Source: Cytophagaceae bacterium SCN 52-12
GTDB lineage: Bacteria; Bacteroidota; Bacteroidia; Cytophagales; Spirosomataceae
Length of the DNA: 41,803 nucleotides
Direction: 5' to 3'
NCBI GenBank assembly: GCA_001724175.1
Contig: MEDT01000051.1
Span: forward strand, 1 to 41,803
The notes under the pieces were generated by a model, which was not told where the DNA came from, did not search any database, and was given only the letters and a program-made list of their open reading frames with translations. The position numbers were made by a program, and so were the translations under genes. Positions 1-8,629 of this stretch are shown here, piece by piece. Each line of letters begins with the position of its first letter. Position 1 is the first letter of the stretch.

Positions 1-1306
1 GGCCCGTCATGGCCACAGCTTCGTACAAAGAGCCTCCGCCGTTATTCCGCAGGTCGATGATCAGCCCTTCAATTCCCTCGGCCTTGAGCTCGCGAATGAG
101 GTTCTGCACATCGGCGGTAGTGCTGGCAAACCCTTTCTCACGCCTTTGCACTCCTTCAAAATCCCTGTAAAACTGCGGGATGCTGATCACGCCCAGCTTA
201 TATTCCTTCCCTTCTCCCGGTACGGTAATGACCTCTTTTTTAGCTCTCCCTTCCACCAGGTTGATCTTTTCCCGCACAAGCCTGTATTCTTTGGGAGGCG
301 TGTTGGGAAGCGCATCGGCTGGAAGTATCTGAAGGCGTACCACCGTGCCTTTCGGCCCTTTGATCAGCTTGACCGCGTCGTCCACGAACCAGCCCACTAT
401 ATCGACCATATTACCGTTTTCGCCTTGCGCCACACCGATGATACGGTCCTCCTTTTTGAAAAACTTACTTTTGAACGCCGGTCCGCCGGGGATAATATCG
501 ACGATCTTGATATAGTCTCCGTCTTCCCGCAGCTGCGCTCCGATCCCCTCCAGCGACTGGCTCATATCCTGGTTAAAACGGTCGGCTGTAACAGGCGACA
601 TGTAGCTCGTATGAGGATCGATGGATTCCGCATAAGAGTTAAAATAGGTCTGGAACGCCTGTTCGGTTTTAATCCGACCCAGGTTCCGGGCCCGGTTTTT
701 ATATCGCTGCTTCAGAACCGTGATCGCGGCGGTATCGGCCTTGCCGGACAGCTTAAGGTCCAGCGCTTCGCTTTTGATATACTTGAACCAAAGCTCGTCG
801 AGCGCAGCGGAGCTGGCCGCCCACGGCAGCTTCTCCCGGTCTACCTCCAGCGTTTCCTTACCGGAAAAATCCTGGAGCTTCGGGTCGTCCAGTATCTTGC
901 TGATGTACTCGTTGCGTTCAAGCCAGCGTTTGCGGTAAAGGTTGAAGATTTCATAGGGGATATCGAGCTCGCCCCGTTTCAGAAAATCGTCAAACGAATA
1001 GCGGTACTTCTCGAATTTTTCGACATCCTCCCCGGTCAGGTACAGCTTGCCAGGGTCGATATCCCGGAGATACTTGTCGAGGATGACCGACGATAGCGAA
1101 TCATCCAGCTTCTCCTTCCGGTAGTGAAAGTTGGTCAGCAATCTCAGCGCCGTCGACTGGGCTTTGTACTGAACATCGGAGGGTCTTAGATCCTCGACCA
1201 CTCCGCTGAACGGTCCCGGGTCTGCCTGGTGGCCAATCAATCCCTTGTCAGGGATGTTTCCCCCCACAAAGATCACCGGGATCAGCGTAATCAGGTATTT
1301 TCTCAT
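1..1306 (-). CDS. prc: C-terminal processing peptidase (S41, Prc/Tsp-like), 3' part cut by window edge
   Basis: Periplasmic serine protease of the tail-specific protease family, which trims or degrades envelope proteins from their C-termini. The frame opens at ATG (complement of 1304-1306) and stays open to base 1, giving about 435 residues. Seen: a short hydrophobic N-terminus, a helical N-terminal region with the family motif DPHTSYMSP near residues 230-238, a PDZ domain at about 250-340 (SLEGIGAQL...GGPA), and the peptidase core beginning with IIDLRNNGGGS near the truncated end. The catalytic Ser and Lys would lie beyond the window, so activity cannot be judged. It starts 10 bases after the stop of the FKBP gene upstream, so the two probably form an operon; pairing a folding factor with a quality-control protease makes sense for the envelope. 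Family assignment is secure; the symbol is by homology. Confidence 0.9.
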   Translation of the reverse strand, partial: MRKYLITLIPVIFVGGNIPDKGLIGHQADPGPFSGVVEDLRPSDVQYKAQSTALRLLTNFHYRKEKLDDSLSSVILDKYLRDIDPGKLYLTGEDVEKFEKYRYSFDDFLKRGELDIPYEIFNLYRKRWLERNEYISKILDDPKLQDFSGKETLEVDREKLPWAASSAALDELWFKYIKSEALDLKLSGKADTAAITVLKQRYKNRARNLGRIKTEQAFQTYFNSYAESIDPHTSYMSPVTADRFNQDMSQSLEGIGAQLREDGDYIKIVDIIPGGPAFKSKFFKKEDRIIGVAQGENGNMVDIVGWFVDDAVKLIKGPKGTVVRLQILPADALPNTPPKEYRLVREKINLVEGRAKKEVITVPGEGKEYKLGVISIPQFYRDFEGVQRREKGFASTTADVQNLIRELKAEGIEGLIIDLRNNGGGSLYEAVAMTG

Positions 1307-1316
1307 TATACAGTTG

Positions 1317-2033
1317 CTATTTCAAAATTTCCAGGAGTTCCACCTCAAAAACCAGCGCAGACTTGGGCCCTATGTTCGGGCCTGCGCCGCGATCGCCGTA
1401 AGCAAGCTGGTAGGGAAGAAAGATCTTCCACTTCGATCCGACGGGCATCAGCTGTAAGGCTTCGGTCCAGCCCGGGATAACACCGCCGACTGAAAGATCG
1501 ATCGGCTCACCCCTTTCTACTGAACTATCGAACACGAAACCGTCGGTTAACGTTCCATGATAATGGACTTTTACCCGGTCATTCACAGTAGGTTTCGCGC
1601 CTTCGCCTGCCTTCAGGATCTCGTATTGCAGCCCGCTTTCCGTCGTGACCACTCCCTGTCTTTTTTTATTCTCTGCAAGAAAATTTTCCCCTGCGATCCG
1701 GTTGGGCTCGGCCTTGGCTGCTTCCACCGCACGCAGCGAATCTTCCTTCTTTCCGAAATACGACATCAGGTATTGGTTGGCCTCCTCCTGGGTAAAAACG
1801 GTCTCTTTGCCTGACAGCGCATCCTGTATGGCCTCCTGGAGCACTTTGGTATTGATTTCGGCCAGTCCCTGCATCTTCAGGCTGCCCGCAATGCTGAGCC
1901 CTATGCCGTAGGCCACCGTATCCAGCTCGGTTTTCAGCGGAGCTCTCTGGCTTTGGGCAATGGAAACAAACGGATTGAATAATAACGACAGACAAAGGGC
2001 AGGTAAAGTTACAATCTTCAGGAAATTCAGCAT
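1317..2033 (-). CDS. FKBP-type peptidyl-prolyl cis-trans isomerase, exported
   Basis: Catalyses cis-trans isomerisation of prolyl bonds, most likely in the periplasm. The 238-residue product has a signal peptide (residues 1-26, ending SIAQ), a helical FKBP_N dimerisation domain (about 35-140) and a C-terminal FKBP_C domain (about 148-236) with the usual signature: VKVHYHGTL, FDSS, GVIPGW, LMPVGSKW and PYQLAYGDRG. This Mip/FkpA/FklB-like domain order and length are normal for the family. ATG start at 2033. The protease gene follows after 10 bases on the same strand, so co-transcription is likely. The gene diverges from atpA across about 290 bases. A Mip, FkpA or FklB label cannot be separated from sequence alone. 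Confidence 0.93.
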   Translation of the reverse strand: MLNFLKIVTLPALCLSLLFNPFVSIAQSQRAPLKTELDTVAYGIGLSIAGSLKMQGLAEINTKVLQEAIQDALSGKETVFTQEEANQYLMSYFGKKEDSLRAVEAAKAEPNRIAGENFLAENKKRQGVVTTESGLQYEILKAGEGAKPTVNDRVKVHYHGTLTDGFVFDSSVERGEPIDLSVGGVIPGWTEALQLMPVGSKWKIFLPYQLAYGDRGAGPNIGPKSALVFEVELLEILK

Positions 2034-2266
2034 CTCGGGTGTTTTATGTTTAAATATAAGTAGCTACAATGACTTGAATAATAAATATGCTACCAAAAAA
2101 ACGGAATCAAATACAAAAAAGCGCACTAGTCAATATAATTTTTTTTCACCGGGCTTCTTCCCCCCGGTACCTTTTGCCGGACATTGGGAGCACTCTTAGA
2201 AAAGTGCAACATTTCAAGCTATATATATTTTAGCTGAAATAGCTCCGGAATATTAAATTAAACTCA

Positions 2267-2274
2267 TACATTTG
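2267..2274 (+). promoter_or_regulatory. Probable atpA promoter -7 box (TACATTTG)
   Basis: TACATTTG fits the Bacteroidota -7 consensus TAnnTTTG and lies 53 bases before the atpA ATG. No TTG at the matching -33 position is seen, so the call rests on one element. The rest of the 2034-2326 gap is AT-rich and contains two small hairpins (arms 2148-2153/2163-2168 and 2190-2194/2203-2207) with no assigned role. Confidence 0.5.
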
Positions 2275-2326
2275 CGCTCTGAAACTGAAAATTTTCCGTT
2301 ATACCCAAAATAATTCAAATAAATCT

Positions 2327-3907
2327 ATGGTATCTGTAAGACCTGACGAAGTTTCGGCGATTCTGCGTGAGCAGCTGTCCGGCTCCAAATCGGAGGCCGA
2401 ACTCGAAGAAGTAGGTACAGTGCTCCAGATAGGAGATGGTGTTGCTCGTATTTATGGGCTTTCAAAGGTACAGGCAGGAGAGCTTTTGTCGTTTGACAAT
2501 GGGCTTAAAGCACTCGCGCTGAACCTGGAAGAGGATAATGTGGGTGCCGTACTATTGGGGGACTCCAGCGAGATCAAGGAAGGCGACACCGTCAAGAGAA
2601 CCAATGAAATCGCCTCGGTAAAGGTAGGGGAAGGCATCATCGGACGTGTTGTCAACACCCTTGCCGAACCTATCGACGGAAACGGCCCGTTAGAGGGAGA
2701 GCTTTTTGAAATGCCTATCGAACGGAAAGCCCCCGGGGTTATTTACCGCCAGCCGGTAACCGAGCCGCTTCAAACTGGTATTAAAGCCATAGATGCCATG
2801 ATTCCCGTAGGCCGCGGCCAGCGTGAATTGATTATCGGTGACCGCCAGACGGGTAAAACTGCCGTCGCCATCGACACCATCATCAACCAGAGAGAATTCT
2901 ATGACCGGGGAGAGCCGGTTTATTGTATTTATGTGGCGTGCGGCCAGAAAGCGTCGACGATCAAAGCGGTCGAGGCCAACCTCCGCCGCTACGGGGCGAT
3001 GGACTATACCGTGATCGTAGCCGCTGCTGCGTCTGATCCTTCGCCTATGCAGTTCTACGCGCCGTTTACCGGCGCCGCTATCGGCGAATACTTCCGCGAT
3101 ACCGGCCGCCCCGCTCTTGTTATCTACGATGACTTGTCGAAACAGGCCGTAGCCTACCGTGAAGTATCGCTATTGCTGCGCCGTCCTCCGGGCCGCGAAG
3201 CTTACCCGGGAGACGTATTCTACCTCCACAGCCGCCTGCTGGAGCGCGCCGCTAAAATCGTAAGCGACGACAGCATCGCCCGGAGCATGAACGACCTCCC
3301 CCCTTCCCTCCAGGGTAAAGTAAAAGGCGGCGGTTCTCTTACTGCCCTGCCGATCATCGAGACACAGGCCGGAGACGTTTCCGCCTACATCCCGACCAAC
3401 GTAATTTCCATTACCGACGGCCAGATCTTCCTGGAATCAAATCTTTTCAACTCAGGCATACGTCCTGCGATCAACGTGGGTATTTCGGTATCACGGGTAG
3501 GAGGTAACGCCCAGATCAAGTCGATGAAGAAAGTAGCCGGTACCCTGAAAGGCGACCAGGCCGTCTTCCGTGAGCTGGAAGCGTTTGCCAAGTTCGGATC
3601 CGACCTCGATGCCGCTACGAAGCTCGCTATCGACCGTGGCCGCAGAAACCTCGAGGTACTCAAGCAGGGACAATTTGCGCCGGTTGCCGTGGAGGAGCAG
3701 ATCGCCATTATCTACGCATCCACCAAAGGATTGCTGGATACCGTGCCGGTAGAAAAAGTGCGTGAATTCGAAAAAGAATACCTGCAGCTCCTGAAAGCCC
3801 AGCATGCAGATACGCTCAATGCTTTGAGAACCGGCAAGTATGACGATACGCTTACAGCCGTGCTCGAAAAAGTAGCGAAAGAACTGACAGTTAAATACAA
3901 ATCATAA
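2327..3907 (+). CDS. atpA: F1Fo ATP synthase subunit alpha
   Basis: Non-catalytic nucleotide-binding subunit of the F1 head, which alternates with beta around the gamma shaft on the inner face of the cytoplasmic membrane. The 526-residue product is full length for the family. Seen: N-terminal beta-barrel start ([19 protein letters not shown]), P-loop GDRQTGKT at residues 171-178, the YDDLSKQA and [14 protein letters not shown] motifs, and the ISVSRVGG segment carrying the arginine finger. ATG start at 2327 behind an A-rich leader without a clear Shine-Dalgarno, as usual in Bacteroidota. atpG follows after 73 bases. Unusually, atpH, atpF, atpE and atpB do not precede it; a divergent FKBP gene does. 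atpD and atpC are not in the window either; separation of atpDC is common in this phylum. Confidence 0.98.
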   Translation: MVSVRPDEVSAILREQLSGSKSEAELEEVGTVLQIGDGVARIYGLSKVQAGELLSFDNGLKALALNLEEDNVGAVLLGDSSEIKEGDTVKRTNEIASVKVGEGIIGRVVNTLAEPIDGNGPLEGELFEMPIERKAPGVIYRQPVTEPLQTGIKAIDAMIPVGRGQRELIIGDRQTGKTAVAIDTIINQREFYDRGEPVYCIYVACGQKASTIKAVEANLRRYGAMDYTVIVAAAASDPSPMQFYAPFTGAAIGEYFRDTGRPALVIYDDLSKQAVAYREVSLLLRRPPGREAYPGDVFYLHSRLLERAAKIVSDDSIARSMNDLPPSLQGKVKGGGSLTALPIIETQAGDVSAYIPTNVISITDGQIFLESNLFNSGIRPAINVGISVSRVGGNAQIKSMKKVAGTLKGDQAVFRELEAFAKFGSDLDAATKLAIDRGRRNLEVLKQGQFAPVAVEEQIAIIYASTKGLLDTVPVEKVREFEKEYLQLLKAQHADTLNALRTGKYDDTLTAVLEKVAKELTVKYKS

Positions 3908-3980
3908 TCACGGGAACGGGGCTGCCTGGAAAAAGCTGGTTTCAGGCAACCTCATTCCTTCATCATACTCATTCAAAACG

Positions 3981-4868
3981 ATGGCTTCCTTAAAAGAAGT
4001 TCGTGACAGGATCGGCTCAGTAAACTCGACACAGCAGATCACCAAAGCGATGAAAATGGTGGCAGCCGCCAAGCTACGCCGTGCGCAGGACAACATCATC
4101 CAGATGCGTCCGTATGCACGTAAGCTTAACGAGATGATGTCGACCGTTTCGGAAGGTGCGGAGAGCCTTGCGGAAAGTCCCTATAGCCAGGTACGCACCA
4201 TTGAAAGGGTGCTTCTGGTGGTGCTGACTTCCGACCGGGGCCTTTGCGGCGCTTTTAACAGCAACGTCGTTAAAGCTGCCGTCGGCCGGGTTGAGACGCG
4301 CTATACCAAGCAGGCTCTTTTGAAAAACGTCGATGTGCTGGCGATCGGAAAAAAAGGAGGCGAGGGAATGAGCCGGAGAGGCTTCAATACCATCACTCAG
4401 TTTTCCGACATCTTTACCAGGCTGAGCTTCGTAAACGCAAAGGAGGCTGCCGAGTACATCATGGATGCTTTCGCAAAAGGTACTTACGATGTTGTTGAGC
4501 TCGTGTACAACGAGTTTAAAAACGTGGCTACCCAGATCGTCCGGACCGAGCAGTTCCTGCCGATCCAGGCGTCTGCCGATTCCGGATCTGCTAAAACGGC
4601 AAGCGCCGCCAATTACCTGTTCGAGCCTTCGGAAGACGAGATCCTGAACGAGCTTGTACCCAAAGCGCTCAAGATCCAGCTTTACAGGGCCATCCTGGAA
4701 TCAAATGCTTCGGAGCACGGCGCGCGTATGACGGCGATGGACAAAGCGACGGAAAACGCCCAGGAAATGCTGAAAGAACTACGGCTTATCTACAACCGTA
4801 CGCGCCAGGCCGCGATCACTAAAGAAATCCTTGAAATTGTCGGCGGAGCGGAGGCGCTCGCCGGCTAA
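3981..4868 (+). CDS. atpG: F1Fo ATP synthase subunit gamma
   Basis: Central rotating shaft of F1 that couples proton flow through Fo to catalysis in the alpha/beta ring. The 295-residue product has both conserved ends of the family: the N-terminal helix (residues 1-35; IGSVNSTQQITKAMKMVAAAK) and the C-terminal helix (NRTRQAAITKEILEIVGGAEAL), plus the LTSDRGLCGAFN motif near residue 85-95. ATG start at 3981, 73 bases after atpA, same strand, so co-transcribed with it. A strong inverted repeat (4879-4932) begins 10 bases after the stop codon. Confidence 0.98.
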   Translation: MASLKEVRDRIGSVNSTQQITKAMKMVAAAKLRRAQDNIIQMRPYARKLNEMMSTVSEGAESLAESPYSQVRTIERVLLVVLTSDRGLCGAFNSNVVKAAVGRVETRYTKQALLKNVDVLAIGKKGGEGMSRRGFNTITQFSDIFTRLSFVNAKEAAEYIMDAFAKGTYDVVELVYNEFKNVATQIVRTEQFLPIQASADSGSAKTASAANYLFEPSEDEILNELVPKALKIQLYRAILESNASEHGARMTAMDKATENAQEMLKELRLIYNRTRQAAITKEILEIVGGAEALAG

Positions 4869-4878
4869 TCATACACCT

Positions 4879-4932
4879 ATAGTCATGCCGGTGCTTCGGA
4901 CTTTTACAGACACGGAGTACCGGCATGACTAT
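4879..4932 (+). terminator. Long hairpin after atpG (terminator or mRNA-stabilising stem)
   Basis: Arms 4879-4892 and 4919-4932 are perfectly complementary over 14 bp. The stem can be extended inward with two G-U pairs to 20 bp (4898/4913), leaving a 14-base loop. It begins 10 bases after the atpG stop. No T-tract follows, so factor-independent termination is uncertain; a 3'-end stabilising role is also possible. The remaining gap to the cytochrome gene (4933-5129) shows no other clear element. Confidence 0.65.
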
Positions 4933-5129
4933 GAAGGCGGCGCTGCGGCCCGGTTTTCCCTGCAGAACCGTGACGTTTACTAAATCCCTCTGGTTTTAAC
5001 CGCTCTATCTCCCTCAAAAAAAGCCGGTTAGCTTTACATTCTCCGATAGTTTTTCTAGTATTGCCGGAACTTGGCACGTATATGCCCGACATATACGCAA
5101 CCCTACCATTGTTAACCTTTTGACAACTT

Positions 5130-6119
5130 ATGAAAACCCTTAAAAAAATAGCCGGATGGCTGACTCTGTTACTATTGTTCGTCCTTCTCTCATCAGTTAC
5201 CTATGTATATTTCCTGCTCCCTGACGTAGGTCCGGCTCCCGACCTGAAAGTAGACATCACCCCGGAGCGGATCGCGCACGGAGAATACCTGGCCAATCAC
5301 GTCGTAGTTTGCATGGATTGCCACAGCCAACGTGACTTCAGCAAATTTTCGGGGCCGATAAAGGAAGGTACCCTGGGACAGGGCGGAGAGAAATTCTCCG
5401 AGGAATTCGGGTTTCCGGGTAAATTTTTCGCCAGGAATATTACGCCGTCCGCGCTTTCGGAATGGAGCGACGGAGATATCTATCGCGCGATCACAGCGGG
5501 CGTATCGAAAGACGGCCGTGCGATCTTTCCCGTCATGCCTTATAAGCACTACGGCATGATGGATCCCGAAGACGTGAAAGACATCATTGCCTACCTGAGG
5601 AGCATTCCTCCTATTGACCATTCCGTTCCTGAGTCTGAAGCCAATTTTCCCTTTAACTTTATACTTAATACCATTCCTCAAAAGGCCTTGTCCGGGAAAA
5701 AGCCCCTACCCTCCGACCGCGTAGCCTACGGCAGGTATCTTGCCAATATAGGAGGCTGCATCGAATGCCATACGCCGCCTGACGATAAAGGACAAAAGCT
5801 GCCGGGAATGGAACTGGCCGGCGGATGGGAAATGAGCCTCGGGAACGGCTATATCGTTACTACAGCCAATATCACGCCCGATCCCGAGACCGGCATCGGC
5901 CAATGGACCGAAGCCGATTTCATAGCGAGGTTCAAAGCTTATTCGGATAGCGGGTATGTACTTCCCGCGGTCGCGCCCGGCGAGTTCCAGACTATTATGC
6001 CCTGGGCTATGTACGCGGATATGAAGTCGGACGACCTGGCTGCCATATACGCCTACCTGCACACTGTGGAGCCCGTGCGGAACGCCGTTGTCAAATTCAG
6101 GGAGGCAACTCCGAAATAA
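5130..6119 (+). CDS. Membrane-anchored diheme cytochrome c
   Basis: Electron-transfer protein with two covalently bound haems, facing the periplasm. The 329-residue product has an N-terminal hydrophobic segment (about 8-30) that should act as an uncleaved anchor or signal, then two cytochrome c domains. Each begins with a GEYLAN/GRYLAN-type helix leading to a CxxCH haem site: CMDCH at residues 61-65 and CIECH at 210-214. Candidate axial methionines lie in PVMPYKHYGMM (near 136) and IMPWAMY in the second half. The two halves look like an ancient duplication. Layout resembles the cytochrome subunits of periplasmic dehydrogenases, but no dehydrogenase gene lies beside it, so the electron donor is unknown. 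A hairpin terminator follows at 6153-6174. Confidence 0.9.
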   Translation: MKTLKKIAGWLTLLLLFVLLSSVTYVYFLLPDVGPAPDLKVDITPERIAHGEYLANHVVVCMDCHSQRDFSKFSGPIKEGTLGQGGEKFSEEFGFPGKFFARNITPSALSEWSDGDIYRAITAGVSKDGRAIFPVMPYKHYGMMDPEDVKDIIAYLRSIPPIDHSVPESEANFPFNFILNTIPQKALSGKKPLPSDRVAYGRYLANIGGCIECHTPPDDKGQKLPGMELAGGWEMSLGNGYIVTTANITPDPETGIGQWTEADFIARFKAYSDSGYVLPAVAPGEFQTIMPWAMYADMKSDDLAAIYAYLHTVEPVRNAVVKFREATPK

Positions 6120-6152
6120 GCAATATATTTTATCCGGTTGCATAGTATATCC

Positions 6153-6174
6153 GGTCAGGAGCTATCTCCTGACC
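6153..6174 (+). terminator. Rho-independent-type terminator after cytochrome c gene
   Basis: Perfect 9-bp stem (6153-6161 with 6166-6174) closed by the 4-base loop CTAT and followed by a T-rich stretch. It lies 33 bases after the cytochrome stop and just before the -7 box of the next gene. Confidence 0.75.
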
Positions 6175-6184
6175 CATAATTTCC

Positions 6185-6192
6185 TATTTTTG
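6185..6192 (+). promoter_or_regulatory. Probable -7 box (TATTTTTG) of the kinase gene
   Basis: TATTTTTG matches TAnnTTTG exactly. Transcription would begin around 6198-6200, leaving only about a dozen bases before the TTG start codon at 6212. A -33 TTG at the expected distance is not seen. Confidence 0.45.
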
Positions 6193-6211
6193 TGAAAAAC
6201 ATATACCGGTT

Positions 6212-7207
6212 TTGATTATAGAAACAAGAGCCTATGCCCGCGCGGGGTTACTAGGCAATCCGTCAGACGGCTTTTTCGGGAAGACAATAGCCATATCAGT
6301 AAGAAACTTCGGGGCATCTATTTCTTTGTATGAATCGCCTGAGCTGCTTATAGAAGCGCAATCGCAGGACGGCAACAGCTTCAGGAGCATCTTTCACCTG
6401 CGCGATTCGGTTACCATGCTGGGCTATAACGGAGGCATACCGCTCATTAAAGCCGGCATCAAGAAATTTACCGATTTCTGTGAGCTTCACAGCATCAGGC
6501 TCCCTAACCGCAACTTTACGGTCAGGTACCGCTCGTCGATACCGCGGCAGGTCGGGATGTCGGGCTCAAGCGCTATCCTCGTCGCGCTGATGCGGGCGCT
6601 GATGAAATTTTATGACATTGAAATCCCCCTGGAAGAGCTGCCGAGGCTCGTCATGGTCGCCGAGACGGAGGAACTAGGCATTGCGGCAGGCCTCCAGGAC
6701 CGGGTGATCCAGAGCTATGAGGGCTGCGTTTATATGGATTTCGATAAGCACCTGATCGAAACCCGCGGATACGGGGAATACGAGCGTCTTGATCCCAAGC
6801 TGCTTCCCAAGCTGTATGTGGCTTACAATACCAACCTGAGCAAGGTTTCGGGCAAGATCCACAGCGACGTGCGGGCCCGTTTCGACCGGGGAGAGGAAAA
6901 AATCGTGAATACGCTCGCCGAAATAGCTTCCCTGGCGGAAACGGCAAAAGGATACCTGCTCGACGGCAGGCCGGAGAAGCTTCACGAGCTCATGGACCGT
7001 AATTTCGACCTGAGACGAAGCATCTATGACATCTCGGAAACCAACCTGGCGCTGATCAATACGGCCCGGAACCTGGGGGCATCGGCCAAATTCGCCGGAT
7101 CAGGCGGTACCATCATCGGCACTTACCGCGACGACGACATGCTGAACAGGCTGTTCGTAGAGTTGAAAAAGCACAACGCCCGGGTTATCAGGCCGTATAT
7201 AGTATAG
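6212..7207 (+). CDS. GHMP kinase, glucuronokinase-like
   Basis: Predicted to phosphorylate a sugar acid, most likely D-glucuronate to glucuronate 1-phosphate with ATP. Seen in the 331-residue product: an N-terminal ARAGLLGNPSDGFFGKTI segment (8-25), the ATP-binding GHMP motif PRQVGMSGSSA (111-121), an acidic-helix segment ETEELGIAAGLQDRVIQ, a SGKIHSDVR segment, and the C-terminal GHMP motif AKFAGSGGTIIG. These blocks and their order closely recall plant glucuronokinase from memory; other GHMP kinases lack the AGLQDR...MDF block in this form. The only in-frame start before these motifs is TTG at 6212; an in-frame stop lies at 6170-6172 and no ATG or GTG lies between. It is alone between a terminator upstream and convergent ffh downstream (6-base gap). 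Substrate is inferred, not proven. Confidence 0.82.
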   Translation: MIIETRAYARAGLLGNPSDGFFGKTIAISVRNFGASISLYESPELLIEAQSQDGNSFRSIFHLRDSVTMLGYNGGIPLIKAGIKKFTDFCELHSIRLPNRNFTVRYRSSIPRQVGMSGSSAILVALMRALMKFYDIEIPLEELPRLVMVAETEELGIAAGLQDRVIQSYEGCVYMDFDKHLIETRGYGEYERLDPKLLPKLYVAYNTNLSKVSGKIHSDVRARFDRGEEKIVNTLAEIASLAETAKGYLLDGRPEKLHELMDRNFDLRRSIYDISETNLALINTARNLGASAKFAGSGGTIIGTYRDDDMLNRLFVELKKHNARVIRPYIV

Positions 7208-7213
7208 GCAGGC

Positions 7214-8536
7214 TTACCGTTTCAAAGCCTTTCCCAGCTTACCTGCGGCCTGCATGGTATTCATCTTCCGCATCATTTTCCGCATTTCGTCGAACTGCTT
7301 CAGGAGGTTATTGACTTCCGTTATCGACTTGCCGCTTCCCTGCGCGATGCGTTTTTTCCGGCTGCTGTCGATGATATCGGGATTCGTTCTCTCCAGTTTG
7401 GTCATCGACTGGATCATGGCTTCGATCGGCACGAAAGAATTATTGTCGATATCTACGTTTTTCATGGCCGCGCCCATTCCCGGGATCATTCCGAGCAGGT
7501 CTTTCACGTTACCCATTTTCTTGATTTGCTGAAGCTGCCCCAGGAAGTCGTCAAAATCGAACTTATTCTGGCGCATCTTGGCATTCAGCCGCCGGGCTTC
7601 ATCCTCGTCAAATGCCTGCTGCGCCCTCTCCACAAGAGAGATCACGTCGCCCATCCCCAGGATACGGCTGGCCATACGGTCGGGATGAAATACATCCAGG
7701 GCCTCCATTTTCTCGCCGGTGCTGATAAACTTGATGGGTTTTTCCACCACCTGCCGGATCGACAGCGCCGCACCACCCCGCGAGTCACCGTCGAGCTTGG
7801 TAAGCACTACTCCGTCGAAATTCAGCCTTTCATTGAATGTCCTGGCCGTATTGACCGCATCCTGGCCGGTCATCGAGTCGACGACGAACAATATCTCGGA
7901 CGGGTTGAGCGCATTTTTAATATTCTCTACCTCCCGCATCATCGCCTCGTCTACGGCAAGACGGCCGGCGGTATCGACAATGACGATCTTCTTCCCGGTT
8001 TTTCTGGCATGGGCGATGGCATTCCGCGATATTTCAACCGCGTTTTTGCTCTCAGGCTCGGCGTATACCTCTACCCCTATCTGCTCCCCGAGCACTTTCA
8101 GCTGGTCTATCGCAGCCGGCCTGTAAATATCGCAGGCCGCCAGCATTACCTGCCTGCCCTGCTTTTTCAGCATGCTTGCCAGCTTTCCGGAAAAGGTCGT
8201 CTTACCCGAGCCCTGCAAGCCTGCTATCAATATGACGGCGGGGTCGCCCTTGATGCTGATGCTTTCGGAATTGCTTCCCATCAGGCGGGTCAGCTCTTCC
8301 TGCACGATCTTCACAAACATCTGCCCCGGCTCCACCGATATCAGTATTTTACGGTCGATGGCCGTTTCCCTGATCCTGTCGGTAATTTCCTTGGCTATCT
8401 TAAAGTTTACGTCGGCATCGACCAATGCGCGCCTTACCTCCTTGGTGGTAGCCGCTACGTTGATATCGGTAATCCTGTCTTTTCCTTTAAGCGTGCGGAA
8501 TGCACTATTGAGTTTGTCCTGTAAGCTCTGAAACAT
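7214..8536 (-). CDS. ffh: Signal recognition particle protein Ffh (SRP54)
   Basis: GTPase that, with 4.5S/SRP RNA, binds signal sequences on ribosomes and delivers them to FtsY. The 440-residue product has the N domain (1-90), the G domain with P-loop GLQGSGKTT (106-114), DTAGR (188-192) and TKLDGD (246-251), and a methionine-rich M domain (about 300-435) with GMIPGM and the SRP-RNA-binding helix region (RKKRIAQGSGKS). Full length. ATG start at 8536. Stand-alone gene: it converges with the kinase gene and is separated from the SGNH gene upstream by a REP-like palindrome. Confidence 0.98.
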   Translation of the reverse strand: MFQSLQDKLNSAFRTLKGKDRITDINVAATTKEVRRALVDADVNFKIAKEITDRIRETAIDRKILISVEPGQMFVKIVQEELTRLMGSNSESISIKGDPAVILIAGLQGSGKTTFSGKLASMLKKQGRQVMLAACDIYRPAAIDQLKVLGEQIGVEVYAEPESKNAVEISRNAIAHARKTGKKIVIVDTAGRLAVDEAMMREVENIKNALNPSEILFVVDSMTGQDAVNTARTFNERLNFDGVVLTKLDGDSRGGAALSIRQVVEKPIKFISTGEKMEALDVFHPDRMASRILGMGDVISLVERAQQAFDEDEARRLNAKMRQNKFDFDDFLGQLQQIKKMGNVKDLLGMIPGMGAAMKNVDIDNNSFVPIEAMIQSMTKLERTNPDIIDSSRKKRIAQGSGKSITEVNNLLKQFDEMRKMMRKMNTMQAAGKLGKALKR

Positions 8537-8564
8537 TTGAAATCTTTCTAATCAAATTATCGCG

Positions 8565-8572
8565 CAAAGTTA
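8565..8572 (-). promoter_or_regulatory. Probable ffh promoter -7 box (TAACTTTG)
   Basis: Read on the minus strand, TAACTTTG fits TAnnTTTG and lies about 28 bases before the ffh ATG. The expected -33 position falls inside the REP-like palindrome at 8588-8607, and no TTG is present there. Confidence 0.5.
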
Positions 8573-8587
8573 AAATTTATTTGCTCT

Positions 8588-8607
8588 CCACGGGTTAAAA
8601 CCCGTGG
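8588..8607. repeat. REP-like palindrome (CCACGGGTT / AACCCGTGG)
   Basis: Two perfect 9-base arms (8588-8596, 8599-8607) around AA, the form seen in REP elements mobilised by RAYT transposases. It lies between ffh and the 3' end of the SGNH gene and may also serve as that gene's terminator. Only one copy of this exact type occurs in the window. Confidence 0.6.
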
Positions 8608-8629
8608 GAATTCAGCCGGGGGAAATTCC

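Noticed and set aside
146..1096. Plus-strand open frame of 316 codons at the left edge
   Set aside because: It is antisense to the C-terminal processing protease, whose minus-strand frame is continuous from 1306 to base 1 and matches the family.
4904..5092. Short minus-strand open frame between atpG and the cytochrome gene
   Set aside because: It covers the hairpin and intergenic DNA, has no recognisable pattern and no start context.
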